Positions 48,657 to 60,743 of a stretch of DNA of 64,000 nucleotides are shown piece by piece (the first letter of the stretch is position 1; each line of letters starts with the position of its first letter). The notes below the pieces were generated by a model. It was not told the origin of the DNA, ran no database searches, and saw only the letters and a list, made by a program, of their open reading frames with translations. Source of the DNA: Symsagittifera roscoffensis (taxonomy: Eukaryota; Xenacoelomorpha; Acoela; Convolutidae); NCBI RefSeq assembly GCF_963678635.1, contig NW_026970825.1, positions 32,234 through 96,233 on the forward strand. Direction: 5' to 3'. The translations under genes and the position numbers were made by a program.

Positions 48657-51600
48657 CTGCATTTTTACATCGAGTGTATATCAGGCCACTTTATATCATA
48701 TAACAAAAATTTATATAATACAATATTTATTATAACTTAGATTCGACAATAAACAGTTCCCGTTCGGCATTTTTACCTCGATACATGTTTTTTTAAATCG
48801 ATAAATCACAGAAGCGTTACAACAGTTTAAATTAGAACTCATTATCAGAGACGCACTTGGGAAAGACTTTCAAAGCATTTCAAATCCAAGGTATTCGCCC
48901 TATAGTATTTCAATTCCTTGCCAATATTATACCAACTATTCACTGACAATTGGGATTTTTTCTACAAATAATGCTAGATTTTAGAGAATCCTTGCCTCTG
49001 ATTGATTGAACTCTTCGTCACTGAATATTAATGGCTTTTCTCATCTCAACATGTGGATTTCTTCCTAATCGACAATCAAATGATTAATAATAGTACAAAT
49101 GATAACTGCTGTTCAAGAAATACATATTACAAATAAAAACAAAAAAGAATAGACGGTGCGATAGTAGCGCAATATTTTCTGACCCTTTTGACTGATAAAA
49201 AAAATTAAAAATCAAGAAAAAATTGAAAAAAGGAAAAATTTAAGAATATTTTTTGTTCTAATTCAAATTAGAATTAGAACAAAATTATTCAGAGCTTTCA
49301 CTCGAGTAACAGATTGGTGCAATGACAGTTCTCACAGTTGTATTGAATTCGAAAACAAAAACGTACTCTTAGGTTTTAATTTGTTTTTGTATCGATCAAT
49401 TGTGCGGCGGAATCATTCGAAACCTCCTTAAAAGCCCTGTAACAGCTTTTTTTAAACAATTTTTTCGTAAGTTAAATTGTTTAAGCAAAAATTTGCAGTT
49501 TTCTCGAAAACTCTACTCAAAAAATTTCAAACCTACCACTGGTTGTCTTAACAGAAACGTGAAAAAATCCTCTGAAGGGCTAACAAAAAATATTACAAAG
49601 CATGTATTAAAAACTTCATCAAATTGTCAAATAATAACTTAACTTTCTCAAACAAAAACTAAAAGGTTTTGTCCAAAAGGTAACACAATGAATTTATTTT
49701 CTTGCTTAAATTTTATCGTGATATCAGGATGGCTTAACCAACAACACGATGGAAAGCTCAAAAATTTCAGTGATGGGTTGGATTTTAAAAGAGTTTCTGC
49801 TGGATTCAAAAAAACTTGTGTCCAATTTGGCATAATCCTGGAACTTTTTCAATTAAGCAATCGAAAAACAAATGTATAAACACAAGGTGGATTTTGATTT
49901 GCGAAAGTTATCTGAATGAAAGACAAAAAACTCTGGAAAGTACTGGCATTTCACAAGCCAGCAACATAGTGGTCGGAAAAAATTTACGGCACCTGGTGCA
50001 GATATGTTAAATTTAAAATGCACCGAAGGATTATTGGAGAAACTGGCTCCCGGTTTCTTCATTGTCTGATATACCTTGAGTTGTGTAGGATAGCAGCGTT
50101 TCTGCGAATTGAGGGATTGCTCTGCAAAAAAAAACTCTTCCAGTTTTCCAAATTATTTTGAGCTTTCACTCGATGAACAGATTGGTTTAATGACAGTTCG
50201 CACATTTTTCTTGACTTCGAAAACAAAAACGTACGGTTAGGTTTTAATTTTGAGTTTGTTTTGGTCAATTGTGCGGCAGAATCATTCGAAACCTCCTTAA
50301 AAGCCCTGTAACAGCTTTTTTTAAACAATTTTTTCGTAAGTTAAATTGTTTAAGCAAAAATTTGCAGTTTTCTCGAAAACTCTACTCAAAAAATTTCAAA
50401 CCTACCACTGGTTGTCTTAACAGAAACGTGAAAAAATCCTCTGAAGGGCTAACAAAAAATATTACAAAGCATGTATTAAAAACTTCATCAAATTGTCAAA
50501 TAATAACTTAACTTTCTCAAACAAAAACTAAAAGGTTTTGTCCAAAAGGTAACACAATGAATTTATTTTCTTGCTTAAATTTTATCGTGATATCAGGATG
50601 GCTTAACCAACAACACGATGGAAAGCTCAAACATTTCAGTGATGGGTTGGATTTTAAAAGAGTTTCTGCTGGATTCAAAAAAACTTGTGTCCAATTTGGC
50701 ATAATCCTGGAACTTTTTCAATTAAGCAATCGAAAAACAAATGTATAAACACAAGGTGGATTTTGATTTGCGAAAGTTATCTGAATGAAAGACAAAAAAC
50801 TCTGGAAAGTACTGGCATTTCACAAGCCAGCAACATAGTGGTCGGAAAAAATTTACGGCACCTGGTGCAGATATGTTGAATTTAAAATGCACCGAAGGAT
50901 TATTGGAGAAACTGGCTCCCGGTTTCTTCATTGTCTGATATACCTTGAGTTGTGTAGGATAGCAGCGTTTCTGTGAATTGAGGGATTGCTCTGCAAAAAA
51001 AAATTCTTCCAGTTTTCCAAATTATTTTGAGCTTTCACTCGATGAACAGATTGGTTTAATGACAGTTCGCACATTTTTCTTGACTTCGAAAACAAAAACG
51101 TACGGTTAGGTTTTAATTTTGAGTTTGTTTTGGTCAATTGTGCGGCAGAATCATTCGAAACCTCCTTAAAAGCCCTGTAACAGCTTTTTTTAAACAATTT
51201 TTTCGTAAGTTAAATTGTTTAAGCAAAAATTTGCAGTTTTCTCGAAAACTCTACTCAAAAAATTTCAAACTTACCACTGGTTGTCTTAACAGAAACGTGA
51301 AAAAATCCTCTGAAGGGCTAACAAAAAATATTACAAAGCATGTATTAAAAACTTCATCAAATTGTCAAATAATAACTTAACTTTCTCAAACAAAAACTAA
51401 AAGGTTTTGTCCAAAAGGTAACATAATGAATTTATTTTCTTGCTTAAATTTTATCGTGATATCAGGATGGCTTAACCAACAACACGATGGAAAGCTCAAA
51501 CATTTCAGTGATGGGTTGGATTTTAAAAGAGTTTCTGCTGGATTCAAAAAAACTTGTGTCCAATTTGGCATAATCCTGGAACTTTTTCAATTAAGCAATC

Positions 51601-54600
51601 GAAAAACAAATGTTTAAACACAAGGTGGATTTTGATTTGCGAAAGTTATCTGAATGAAAGACAAAAAACTCTGGAAAGTACTGGCATTTCACAAGCCAGC
51701 AACATAGTGGTCGGAAAAAATTTACGGCACCTGGTGCAGATATGTTAAATTTAAAATGCACCGAAGGATTATTGGAGAAACTGGCTCCCGGTTTCTTCAT
51801 TGTCTGATATACCTTGAGTTGTGTAGGATAGCAGCGTTTCTGCGAATTGAGGGATTGCTCTGCAAAAAAAAATTCTTCCAGTTTTCCAAATTATTTTGAG
51901 CTTTCACTCGATGAACAGATTGGTTTAATGACAGTTCGCACATTTTTCTTGACTTCGAAAACAAAAACGTACGGTTAGGTTTTAATTTTGAGTTTGTTTT
52001 GGTCAATTGTGCGGCAGAATCATTCGAAACCTCCTTAAAAGCCCTGTAACAGCTTTTTTTAAACAATTTTTTCGTAAGTTAAATTGTTTAAGCAAAAATT
52101 TGCAGTTTTCTCGAAAACTCTACTCAAAAAATTTCAAACTTACCACTGGTTGTCTTAACAGAAACGTGAAAAAATCCTCTGAAGGGCTAACAAAAAATAT
52201 TACAAAGCATGTATTAAAAACTTCATCAAATTGTCAAATAATAACTTAACTTTCTCAAACAAAAACTAAAAGGTTTTGTCCAAAAGGTAACATAATGAAT
52301 TTATTTTCTTGCTTAAATTTTATCGTGATATCAGGATGGCTTAACCAACAACACGATGGAAAGCTCAAACATTTCAGTGATGGGTTGGATTTTAAAAGAG
52401 TTTCTGCTGGATTCAAAAAAACTTGTGTCCAATTTGGCATAATCCTGGAACTTTTTCAATTAAGCAATCGAAAAACAAATGTATAAACACAAGGTGGATT
52501 TTGATTTGCGAAAGTTATCTGAATGAAAGACAAAAAACTCTGGAAAGTACTGGCATTTCACAAGCCAGCAACATAGTGGTCGGAAAAAATTTACGGCACC
52601 TGGTGCAGATATGTTAAATTTAAAATGCACCGAAGGATTATTGGAGAAACTGGCTCCCGGTTTCTTCATTGTCTGATATACCTTGAGTTGTGTAGGATAG
52701 CAGCGTTTCTGCGAATTGAGGGATTGCTCTGCAAAAAAAAATTCTTCCAGTTTTCCAAATTATTTTGAGCTTTCACTCGATGAACAGATTGGTTTAATGA
52801 CAGTTCGCACATTTTTCTTGACTTCGAAAACAAAAACGTACGGTTAGGTTTTAATTTTGAGTTTGTTTTGGTCAATTGTGCGGCAGAATCATTCGAAACC
52901 TCCTTAAAAGCCCTGTAACAGCTTTTTTTAAACAATTTTTTCGTAAGTTAAATTGTTTAAGCAAAAATTTGCAGTTTTCTCGAAAACTCTACTCAAAAAA
53001 TTTCAAACCTACCACTGGTTGTCTTAACAGAAACGTGAAAAAATCCTCTGAAGGGCTAACAAAAAATATTACAAAGCATGTATTAAAAACTTCATCAAAT
53101 TGTCAAATAATAACTTAACTTTCTCAAACAAAAACTAAAAGGTTTTGTCCAAAAGGTAACACAATGAATTTATTTTCTTGCTTAAATTTTATCGTGATAT
53201 CAGGATGGCTTAACCAACAACACGATGGAAAGCTCAAAAATTTCAGTGATGGGTTGGATTTTAAAAGAGTTTCTGCTGGATTCAAAAAAACTTGTGTCCA
53301 ATTTGGCATAATCCTGGAACTTTTTCAATTAAGCAATCGAAAAACAAATGTATAAACACAAGGTGGATTTTGATTTGCGAAAGTTATCTGAATGAAAGAC
53401 AAAAAAACTCTGGAAAGTACTGGCATTTCACAAGCCAGCAACATAGTGGTCGGAAAAAATTTACGGCACCTGGTGCAGATATGTTGAATTTAAAATGCAC
53501 CGAAGGATTATTGGAGAAACTGGCTCCCGGTTTCTTCATTGTCTGATATACCTTGAGTTGTGTAGGATAGCAGCGTTTCTGTGAATTGAGGGATTGCTCT
53601 GCAAAAAAAAAATTCTTCCAGTTTTCCAAATTATTTTGAGCTTTCACTCGATGAACAGATTGGTTTAATGACAGTTCGCACATTTTTCTTGACTTCGAAA
53701 ACAAAAACGTACGGTTAGGTTTTAATTTTGAGTTTGTTTTGGTCAATTGTTCGGCGGGCTCATTCGAAACCTCCTAAAAGGCCCTGTAAGAACCTGTTTT
53801 TTAACCCATTTTTTTCGTACGGTAGAGTTTTTGAATAAAAAACTTGCAATTTCCCAGAAAATTTTAAACCTGCCCCTGTCTGTCTTAATATAAACGCAAA
53901 AAAATCTACAAAGTTGCTAACAAAAAAATTAGGAACTATGTATTAAAAACATCATCAAATTGTGAAACAAAAACTAAACTCTCTCAAATAAAAATAAAAC
54001 CGTTCCTGTTCATTTGAACCAACATCAAGACGCTGAGCTTAACAGTTTTAGTCATGGGTTGCAGCGTTTCTGTGAATCGAGGGATTGCTCTGCGAATGAA
54101 ATCCTTCCAATTTTCCCAGCTATTTAGAGAGTTCTTTTGAGGAACATATTGGTTCAATGACAGATCGCACATTTGTAATGACTTCGAAAACAAAAACGTA
54201 CGGCCAGATTTGAATTTTGTGTTTGTTTCGATTAACTGTGGGGCAGGATCTTTCGAAAACTCCTAAAAACTTTGTAAGAACCAGTTTTTTAATCAATTTT
54301 TTCCGTAAGGTAGTGTTTGAAAAAAAAATTTTGCATTTTATTCGGAAGCTTTACACAAAAAATTTTAAACCTACTTCTGTCTTAAAACATAGCGAAAAAA
54401 TCCACGAAGTTGCTAACACGAAAGTTACGAACTGTGTACTAAACAAAACTTCATCAATTTGTGAAATCAAAACGTAACACAATTGAATATATTTTCTTGC
54501 TTCAAATTTGTATAATATCAGGATAGATGAACCAAGGGTTCGATTTCGTAAGATTTGTCGCTGGATTCAATCAAATTTGTGCCTAGTTTAGCCTAAATTT

Positions 54601-57600
54601 GGAAAAATTTCCAATAATGGATTCGAAAAAAATGAGGAAGCATTAGGTGGATTCTGAACAGCAAAAAAATTATCAGAGCAAAAAACACGAGACTCTGAAA
54701 AGTACTCTGAAAAGTACTGATTTTACAAGCCAGCAACATAAATTGAAAATTAAATTGCCTTTGGATTCTAAAAAGAACAAAAAAACTTGTCAGTAGTTTT
54801 GTAAGCTTTATTGCTTGCAATTTCCTCATGTGTTTGAGGAAATTGCAAGCAAAACAGCATAGTTTTGTGATCTGTAAAAAAACTAAGATGATGTCATTAA
54901 AATTTTCAACACCGATTTATTGTTTTCATATTCAAAAATCAATTGAAACACATCTGAAAGGGTCTTATAAAAATCTATCAGTCAACACAATCCAGCCAAA
55001 AGATTTTGCCAAAAAAAAACACAAAACTCAGATTCTTCATTCTTCAGGGGTCGGAACAAATGTACACTAGTAGGTAAAAGCGCCACTGGCTCAGATATAT
55101 TGAATATAAAATGCTCTAAATAACCATATGAGACAGTCGGTTTCTACAGGGCTTGATATACCTGGAGTTGTGTAGGGCAGCACAGTTTCTATGAATTTAG
55201 GGATTGCTGTGCGAATAAGATCCTTCCATTTTTCCAAATTATTCAGAGCATTCACGCGAGGAACCGATTGATTCAATGACAATTCGCACACATGTATTGA
55301 CTTTGAAAACAACAACGTAATGTTAGGTTTCAATTTTGTAATTGTTTCCATCATTTGCGCGGCGGGCCCGTTCGGTCGGGTTTGCGTCCGCTTAGCTGGA
55401 CCTCTAAACCTTTGAGAGTCGACTGGAAAATAAAGCGAGCCAGGGTGTCCGACTGTTAAATAACTTGCAGATATGTTGCACTTTTTGTGCACTTTGTTGA
55501 AGGCTTCTTTCCAAGATAGCGCATAAGAATCACCCACAAGCAGAACACTATAAATTGAAAAATTGCAACTGAAGTTGTTTGGTGAGCCTAGAGAGCCAAA
55601 ATCAGAAATGAGCCGATGATTTTTTACGCAACTGATTTTGGCAATTTGACCTTAAAACTTTCTAAAGGCTCCAATATATACTATTTTTTTCTAATTTTAT
55701 TATGCTTGCCCAAAATACTCGACTTGCAAAAAACCCTGAAACGTAATTTTTTTAATTTTTTTTTTCAAAAGTCAGCTTGTGACGACGCATCAATATATTT
55801 TGAGCTGAGATAATTTTCATGCCTGGGACGACGAAAGTTCAGGGTCCGACTCCGGTCAGGACTTTTTCCTTTGTCAAATGGAAAGATTTTTTCTTCAAAA
55901 ATTTAAAAGTCGGCCTAACGATTGCCTGCTTGATTTTTACTTACTGTAATTGAAAATCTTTTTGAATCAACCCTGTATTTGTGCAAGTAAATCAGTTCTT
56001 AGAATCTTTGTTAATTTTTGACACTAAATATTAAATTTTCAGATTTAAAATTTTAGTGCGAGTTTTATTTGAGCTTCTAAGTAGTTTTTTATTCTTTTCC
56101 TCAGTCACAAGAAAGTGAGTACAGAAGCGTTACCATATATTTGTTAACTCGCATTTACTCTGATTAAACTCTAAATTTTTAGTAGTCGAAAAAACTATCA
56201 GGCGAAATAATCAAATCTGAAAAACTGTAAAAACTTTTTCCAATATAATAATAACTACTTAGAAGCTCAAATAAAAACTCGCACTAAAATTTTAAATCTA
56301 AAAATTTAATTTAGTGTCAAAAATTAACAAGAAATGATTCTAAGAAAAGATTCTAAATAAATGATTTACTGAGGAATTACTATGTTGGAAAAATTTTTTA
56401 CAGTTTTTCAGATTTGATTATTTCGCCTGATAGTTTTTTCGACTACTAAAAATTTAGTGTGTTTTTGTATTGCAAACAATGCCCACCTCCGCTTCATCTT
56501 AATTTTAAAAAGCCTCTCTTTCGAGACGCACCGCTGACTAACTACTCTAAAAAACTTGGTTTTTTTTGATGAAACGTGAGATATTCTTCAGACGCTTTGA
56601 CGATAGCGACGAAACTCAAGGGAAGCCCGCTATTTTAAAATAAGAAATAGGGTCTTCTTTGTTATAAGGCCCAGTGATAACTGCTATATCGAGAGAGCTT
56701 TGGCACTTAAAACAGAAATGAATCCGCAACTATTGTAACAGGTTATCTCAAGATCTTAACCAAAAATGATGCCAAAAGACTGCCTCATAGAACCAGATTG
56801 AATATTTGAGACATGAAATCCCCAAAATTGAGGGCGTCTGCTTCTTATCAAATGCCCGCCAAGAAATTCCCCAAAAAGTGTTTTTCAGTCAAAAAGTTTT
56901 ACCTAAATAGGGCCTTGAAGGTGTTTAAGGGAGAGGGTGGAAATTAACATGGTTGGCCTGAAAAAAGGCTGAAGCATTTGAAAAACCAACTCCCGAGAAA
57001 AACCTAGATCTGCCCCTGCTAGCAAGTAAGTTCACCTGCAATTTTTGTTGATATAGGAGCATAAATTGGTCGGAGTAATCGCGTCCTTTTGCTGTAAGTC
57101 AGAAATCGATTGGTTAACATTGAGTTTCGTTTTAGCATGCATAGGTTCCAAGTTTTCAAAACTATTCGTATGCTCTCCAATAAGTAGGTTCAAAATAACA
57201 GGTTGAATTAGAGTTAGAGTCACAAAAATAAGAATAACATGTTTCGGTGAAGTGATTCGGCTGCATAATTTCTTTGTCGGTTCTTCTATGAATTTACCGA
57301 TGAGCACCGCAAAACAAAGTGAGATGAAGAAAATTGACAGAGGCCTCGCAGAGCAGAGTTTTGACAGCGCTAGTATTTCAGTCATTCACTTACTAAGGCC
57401 TGTTCCAAAAAACTTTTGCGATAAGGTTATAGCCAGTGTTGTGATTATGTTTTTTCATTATGTTTTGATCTTGACCTCTATGTGATAATTACGTACCGGT
57501 CAATGTTTGCCGTTCGAAGTCCAGTGGACTTCGCCTCACTAGTTGTTGTTCTTTTTAGACATCAGTCAGTTTTACTTCAATACCTTATTATAGTCTTTAA

Positions 57601-60600
57601 ACTTAGTTTAGTTAAATTAGATTACCAGTGGCATTGGCACACTTTTATTAGCCAATACTCTATTTTAAATCAAGTTTGCTCCAGCTGTGTTGACGGTCGT
57701 CAAAACTTGTACCGAAAAAAATCTGCACTTGATGAAATGTGATAAAATGCCAGTTTGGGTTTTTCTTTGGATTTTTTAAAGTGGTTATAATGTTTTTGGC
57801 ACCTGCATTTGTATGATGATTTAAGGGTTGCGGCAAATGTCAAAAAGTTTGAAATGTCTGACAATAAAAAGACAAAAGTTTTCAAAATGCCGCTCTCCTC
57901 AACGTCAAAAATTTTCTGCGCACACATCTGCAGGTGCCGAAAAACAATAACAAAAAAGAAAACATCCAAAAAAGTGCCCAAAATGGTATTTTATCAAAAT
58001 TCATTAATCCATCTGCAAATGGTGCGAGACATTTGTCTCTAAAAAAGTCCTTTATTTTTGCTTTTTTTAATCGAAATAAGTTGATGTTCTTGAAAGTTCG
58101 AAGTTTAAACAATGGTTAGTTGATTTGATCAATAAAAACATCAATAGTAAGAAAATTATTTGGGACATACAGTGCTTATTTAAATTATCTGGACTAATGT
58201 AGGAAACAAACTGGCAAAAACAATAATATAATTGAAAAAAAAATCTTTTAAGTCAAATTTAACGGTTTGTTTATAAACTCCTGTCTCAATGAATTTTGAA
58301 ATCAAAATTGAAAACATATTAAAAACTTTTCTTTAATTCTTATGATTTTTAGTTTTTGCTGCGTAAATTACAGAGAAACACCAAAAATTTTTAGGAAAAT
58401 CTGGTTTTCTCAGACAAAAATATCATTCAATTATAATCCAGCGCGAAAGTTCATGCGGAACGACCACCAAATATACGTAGTCATTGTATCACTCCAACAG
58501 CAAATTTTAGTGCAAATAAGCTGGTATTTCGGAGCTACATAAAAATTTCTGGGTAAAGAGATATTATAGTCATCGTTGGAAACGTTAATTTGGCCAAATT
58601 TTGCGATTTAATTGAAAATCACATGATAGAAATATTAATCTTGACAAAAATTTTGCTGCAAGACAATGCCAGTTGCTACACTTCAGAAAATTCGACAAGT
58701 TTTACCAGTTGAATGTCTTCAAGTTTTGAAAGATTGGCCCCTGTAATCTCCAGATTTGACAATTGTTGAAAATTTACGAGTTGTATGAAACAAAACATTC
58801 GTGAAAAACACCCTACAACAGTTAAAGAACTTATTTGTCAACATTTTGAAACATATTTGACAATTACTGCCGACTACATTCATCTTTCAAATCGGAGCAG
58901 TCGTAGTAGATTAAATACAGTGTTAAAAACTGTTTCCAAACCAAATACAAATTTTAATGATTTTTTAAAAATTTTAGCTGTATGTAGTGATTTTTTTCAA
59001 AATTTTACGTTTTGTTAAAAAAAGTGTTAACTAGGTGTTAATATTATTATAGTTCTCAGTTGTTACACAGTTTTTTAGTCCGATTAAGTTAAATCAGCAC
59101 TGCATGACACAAAAGACCCCTACTTGCCGCAATAGATCATCTCTAGAATAGATCGTAACAAAAAATGGTGCCAAAACCGAGCCTCATAGGACCAGATTGA
59201 CATATTTGAGACGTTAGATCGCCAATTTTAGTAACAGGCAAATGAACTAGATAGATGCCATAAGAGTATCGACCAATAAGACATAAATAGTAGCTGTGGA
59301 AGAAATATCGCTTTATTAATCCATCTTCCGCTGAAACTTCCAAAATCAGAATTAAACTAAAAGTCATTAATGATCCAATAAATCCAAGATAAAGAGACGA
59401 AACGTCCGATTTCATCAAAATAACTAATTTAATGATAATAAAATGTCCCGATAGAATATCTGCCAGATATTTGGATGACTGGTTTTTGAGGAAATTTGAA
59501 TATTTGGCATTGTTTTCCCAAATTAACACTAGAACGGAAGCAACAGCACCAGCGCAGAATTGGTAAACTCGACCTACTGTTGAGAAATAGTAAGCCATTT
59601 GGTTATAACCAGACAACTTGACATCTAGAATCACAAAACCAAATGCAGATGCGACAAAGAAGCCCAGAATATGAGGTAGTTTCTTCTGTAGTGCCAGAAC
59701 TACACACCAAAGAATGATCGGGAAAACGAGATAGTATTGCTCTTTAAATTAATTCTATTAACTTCAGGCTGCCGGATCCTCAAATCTTAAACAAAGTACG
59801 GGGAGCACATCTTAATGGTATAAACTTTCAAAAAGACAATTTTTCAAAAAAAAAACATGATTTTGCAAACTAAGCCTTTTAATAAGTTTTGCAAAGCAGT
59901 GAAGAACAATCCCCATAGCTTTCGGATGTTGGCTTTTTAGGTGGCTTAGATAACTCGGGAAATCAAACTGATTCTAAGAAAAGGCTGGCAAAACTTTTGT
60001 TTTTTAAATGATCCTAGCCTTTATAAAAAGTCTCCTTGTGATTGGCATTCTCGATCTAATTTTGGCAAAACACATTGAGTTTCTTTTGCATCATACTGGA
60101 GGGTTAATGCACGGAGTCGCTGTTATATGAAAAGATTTTAGAATGATGTACACACAAGTTTCGTGGTTCGCAGAGTCATCATCATTGATATCTTCATTTT
60201 TTTGTTTGAAAGGCAGGATCTTGACTGAGAACAACGAAGCAACAAAGGGAGAATTTCGCTTATTTTTTTTTCGTAAAGGCTACAATGGTCACTATCTTGA
60301 GTGGCGCTTGATGGCCAGAATTTTTGGCGAAAGAGACGATTACGAAAACTAATTTTTCTATCGACTGGTATTTTTTTGCGAGATCACACGAGAACTCAAA
60401 ATTGAACCCCAAAAATGTTATGTTGCAAACATGAATCTTCAAGCTAAATTATGCAGCCTAAAGTTAATGAATTTCCTTCAATCGATAGAGACCAAAAATG
60501 AACTACTGGAGATTGATCGGTGCCAGCATCAGTGAAATAATCCAGTGCAATATGTAAGCCATACCAGTTTTGGCAATACAGAGCCGAGGCGATAAAACTC

Positions 60601-60733
60601 GGTTTGTGTTGCAAAACATACTCGGGTAATTCGAATATTTTGTAAGCAACTGCCGTTGACGTCAAAACGAAAGATGAGGCCGGAAATAATCGAATAAACC
60701 TCCGAGAGTAAAACTTGGGCAAATCAATTCCAC
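48313..60733 (-). CDS. OafA-type O-acyltransferase with SGNH domain (5 exons, 5' end missing)
   Basis: Minus-strand exons 60733-60476, 59741-59223, 57369-57036, 55547-55162 and 48656-48313 join in frame into 612 residues plus stop. The membrane acyltransferase-3 part shows FYSRRFIRLFPA, HFWSLSIE|EQYYLVFP, RYSYGIYLVHLP and IGKFIEEP, all family landmarks. The SGNH part has the nucleophile block GDSYALSW and a C-terminal D-x-x-H (DFIHIS). Such proteins move acyl groups across a membrane and onto an extracytoplasmic acceptor; in animals the C. elegans OAC proteins are relatives. About 80 N-terminal residues lie upstream. The first intron has non-GT borders, the second looks like GC-AG, the others are GT-AG. 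Confidence 0.88.
48657..49280 (-). other. 3' part of the large acyltransferase intron
   Basis: AT-rich intron sequence between the last exon and the tandem array. No gene is seen in it. Confidence 0.6.
49280..53760 (-). repeat. Five near-identical 869-bp tandem units derived from an SGNH exon
   Basis: Units begin near 49400, 50269, 51138, 52007 and 52876, a constant period of 869 bp with few substitutions. Each contains, on the minus strand, a copy of the 3' half of the SGNH exon at 55162-55547 (SKSRKMCELSLNQSVHRV corresponds to SKSIHVCELSLNQSVPRV) and its donor-like AAG|GTATAT, followed by intron sequence. In every unit a T-run next to TTTGCAG shifts the frame relative to the real exon, so the copies look like dead exons. 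Units 1 and 5 share variants, as do 3 and 4, suggesting block expansion. Confidence 0.9.
53761..55100 (-). repeat. Older, diverged copies of the same exon-intron unit
   Basis: 53984-54193 encodes SKSLQMCDLSLNQYVPQ and DFIRRAIPRFTETL, a diverged copy of the same exon piece, and 54217-54480 matches the intron part of the 869-bp unit. They bridge between the real exon and the young array and show that duplication has recurred. Confidence 0.75.
54811..54852. repeat. Perfect 18-bp hairpin
   Basis: TTGCTTGCAATTTCCTCA (54811-54828) and its exact reverse complement (54835-54852) are separated by 6 bases. No T-run follows in either direction and no protein gene ends here, so a transcription terminator is not suggested. 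Confidence 0.85.
55162..55547 (-). CDS. Acyltransferase exon with SGNH nucleophile block
   Basis: Acceptor CAATTTATAG, donor CCAG|GTATAT. The split Ser codon from the previous exon leads into VLLVGDSYALSW, with the Ser of GDS as the expected nucleophile. The exon ends in phase 1. It is the parent of the tandem copies at 49.3-54.2 kb. Confidence 0.87.
55990..56460. repeat. Second interleaved inverted repeat (P-Q-P'-Q')
   Basis: P 56009-56086 pairs with P' 56253-56329, and Q 56172-56242 pairs with Q' 56385-56456, each with few mismatches. Short flanks of P also match beyond P'. The order is interleaved, as at 13245-13533. It lies in a GT-AG intron of the acyltransferase gene. Confidence 0.85.
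56755..56835. repeat. Diverged copy of 59160-59225
   Basis: On the minus strand this 80-bp piece aligns with the end of the second acyltransferase exon region (GTCTCAAATAT...CAATCTGGT...CTATGAGGC). It is a duplicate lying downstream of exon 57036-57369, without an open frame. Confidence 0.5.
57036..57369 (-). CDS. Acyltransferase exon: last membrane segment
   Basis: It encodes LSKLCSARPLSIFFISLCFA and IGKFIEEPTKKL, then a hydrophobic segment and a hydrophilic stretch ending YINKNC, with donor TTGCAG|GTGAAC. The acceptor ATACTAG lacks a pyrimidine tract, so the exact 5' border is less sure than the rest. Confidence 0.78.
57738..58005. repeat. Imperfect foldback, about 260 bp
   Basis: GATAAAATGCCAGTTTGGG near 57741 is mirrored by GCCCAAAATGGTATTTTATC near 57978, and the inner GGCACCTGCA by TGCAGGTGCC. 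Open frames on both strands follow from this. It is probably a degenerate MITE inside the intron. Confidence 0.6.
58340..58985 (+). pseudogene. Degenerate Tc1/mariner transposase
   Basis: In shifting frames one reads remnants in the family order: FRKIWFSQTK...NPARKFMRN, then ISWYFGAT, then QDNASCYTS (the second Asp region), DWP-stop-SPDLTIVENL (the third catalytic region) and ITADYIHLSNRSSRSRLNTV with a KPNTNF end. Stops and frameshifts are many, so it is dead. It sits in an intron of the acyltransferase gene on the opposite strand. Confidence 0.75.
59223..59741 (-). CDS. Acyltransferase exon: central membrane segments
   Basis: It begins by completing Glu and continues QYYLVFPIILWCVVL, then several hydrophobic segments and RYSYGIYLVHLPVTKI. 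The 3' border is placed at ATTG|GCGATC because this GC donor gives the phase the next exon needs; no GT donor does. Beyond it the frame stays open for another 23 codons into repeat-like sequence. Confidence 0.82.
59742..60475 (-). mobile_element. 734-bp intron with terminal inverted repeats and non-GT borders
   Basis: The protein motif WSLSIE|EQYYLVFP fixes both exon ends. The junction then requires GAAG|GAAATT at the 5' side and TTTAAAG|AGCAA at the 3' side, i.e. GA-AG (GG-AA or AG-AA give the same product). Near both ends lies an inverted repeat, ATTAACTTTAGGCTGC (within 60453-60472) against ATTAACTTCAGGCTGC (within 59749-59771). The intron therefore looks like a MITE that became an intron. 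No open frame is recognised inside. Confidence 0.72.
60476..60733 (-). CDS. Acyltransferase exon: catalytic-domain start seen in window
   Basis: It encodes GIDLPKFYSRRFIRLFPA, a membrane segment, a lumenal-type loop with ALYCQNWYGLH, and SPVVHFWSLSIE. Acceptor CCAATAG. The preceding exon, expected to hold the conserved first membrane segment and catalytic His, is not found in the remaining 3.2 kb. Confidence 0.82.
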
Positions 60734-60743
60734 CTATTGGCAA

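Noticed and set aside
49400-53546. Plus- and minus-strand small open frames in every 869-bp unit
   Set aside because: They are repeats of intron sequence and frame-shifted exon pieces; the exon-like ones lack the phase needed to join the real neighbours.
59143-59222. Reading the acyltransferase exon on to its in-frame stop near 59147
   Set aside because: The extra 23 residues do not resemble the family and lie in sequence repeated at 56755-56835; a splice to the exon carrying IGKFIEEP is needed for a normal protein.
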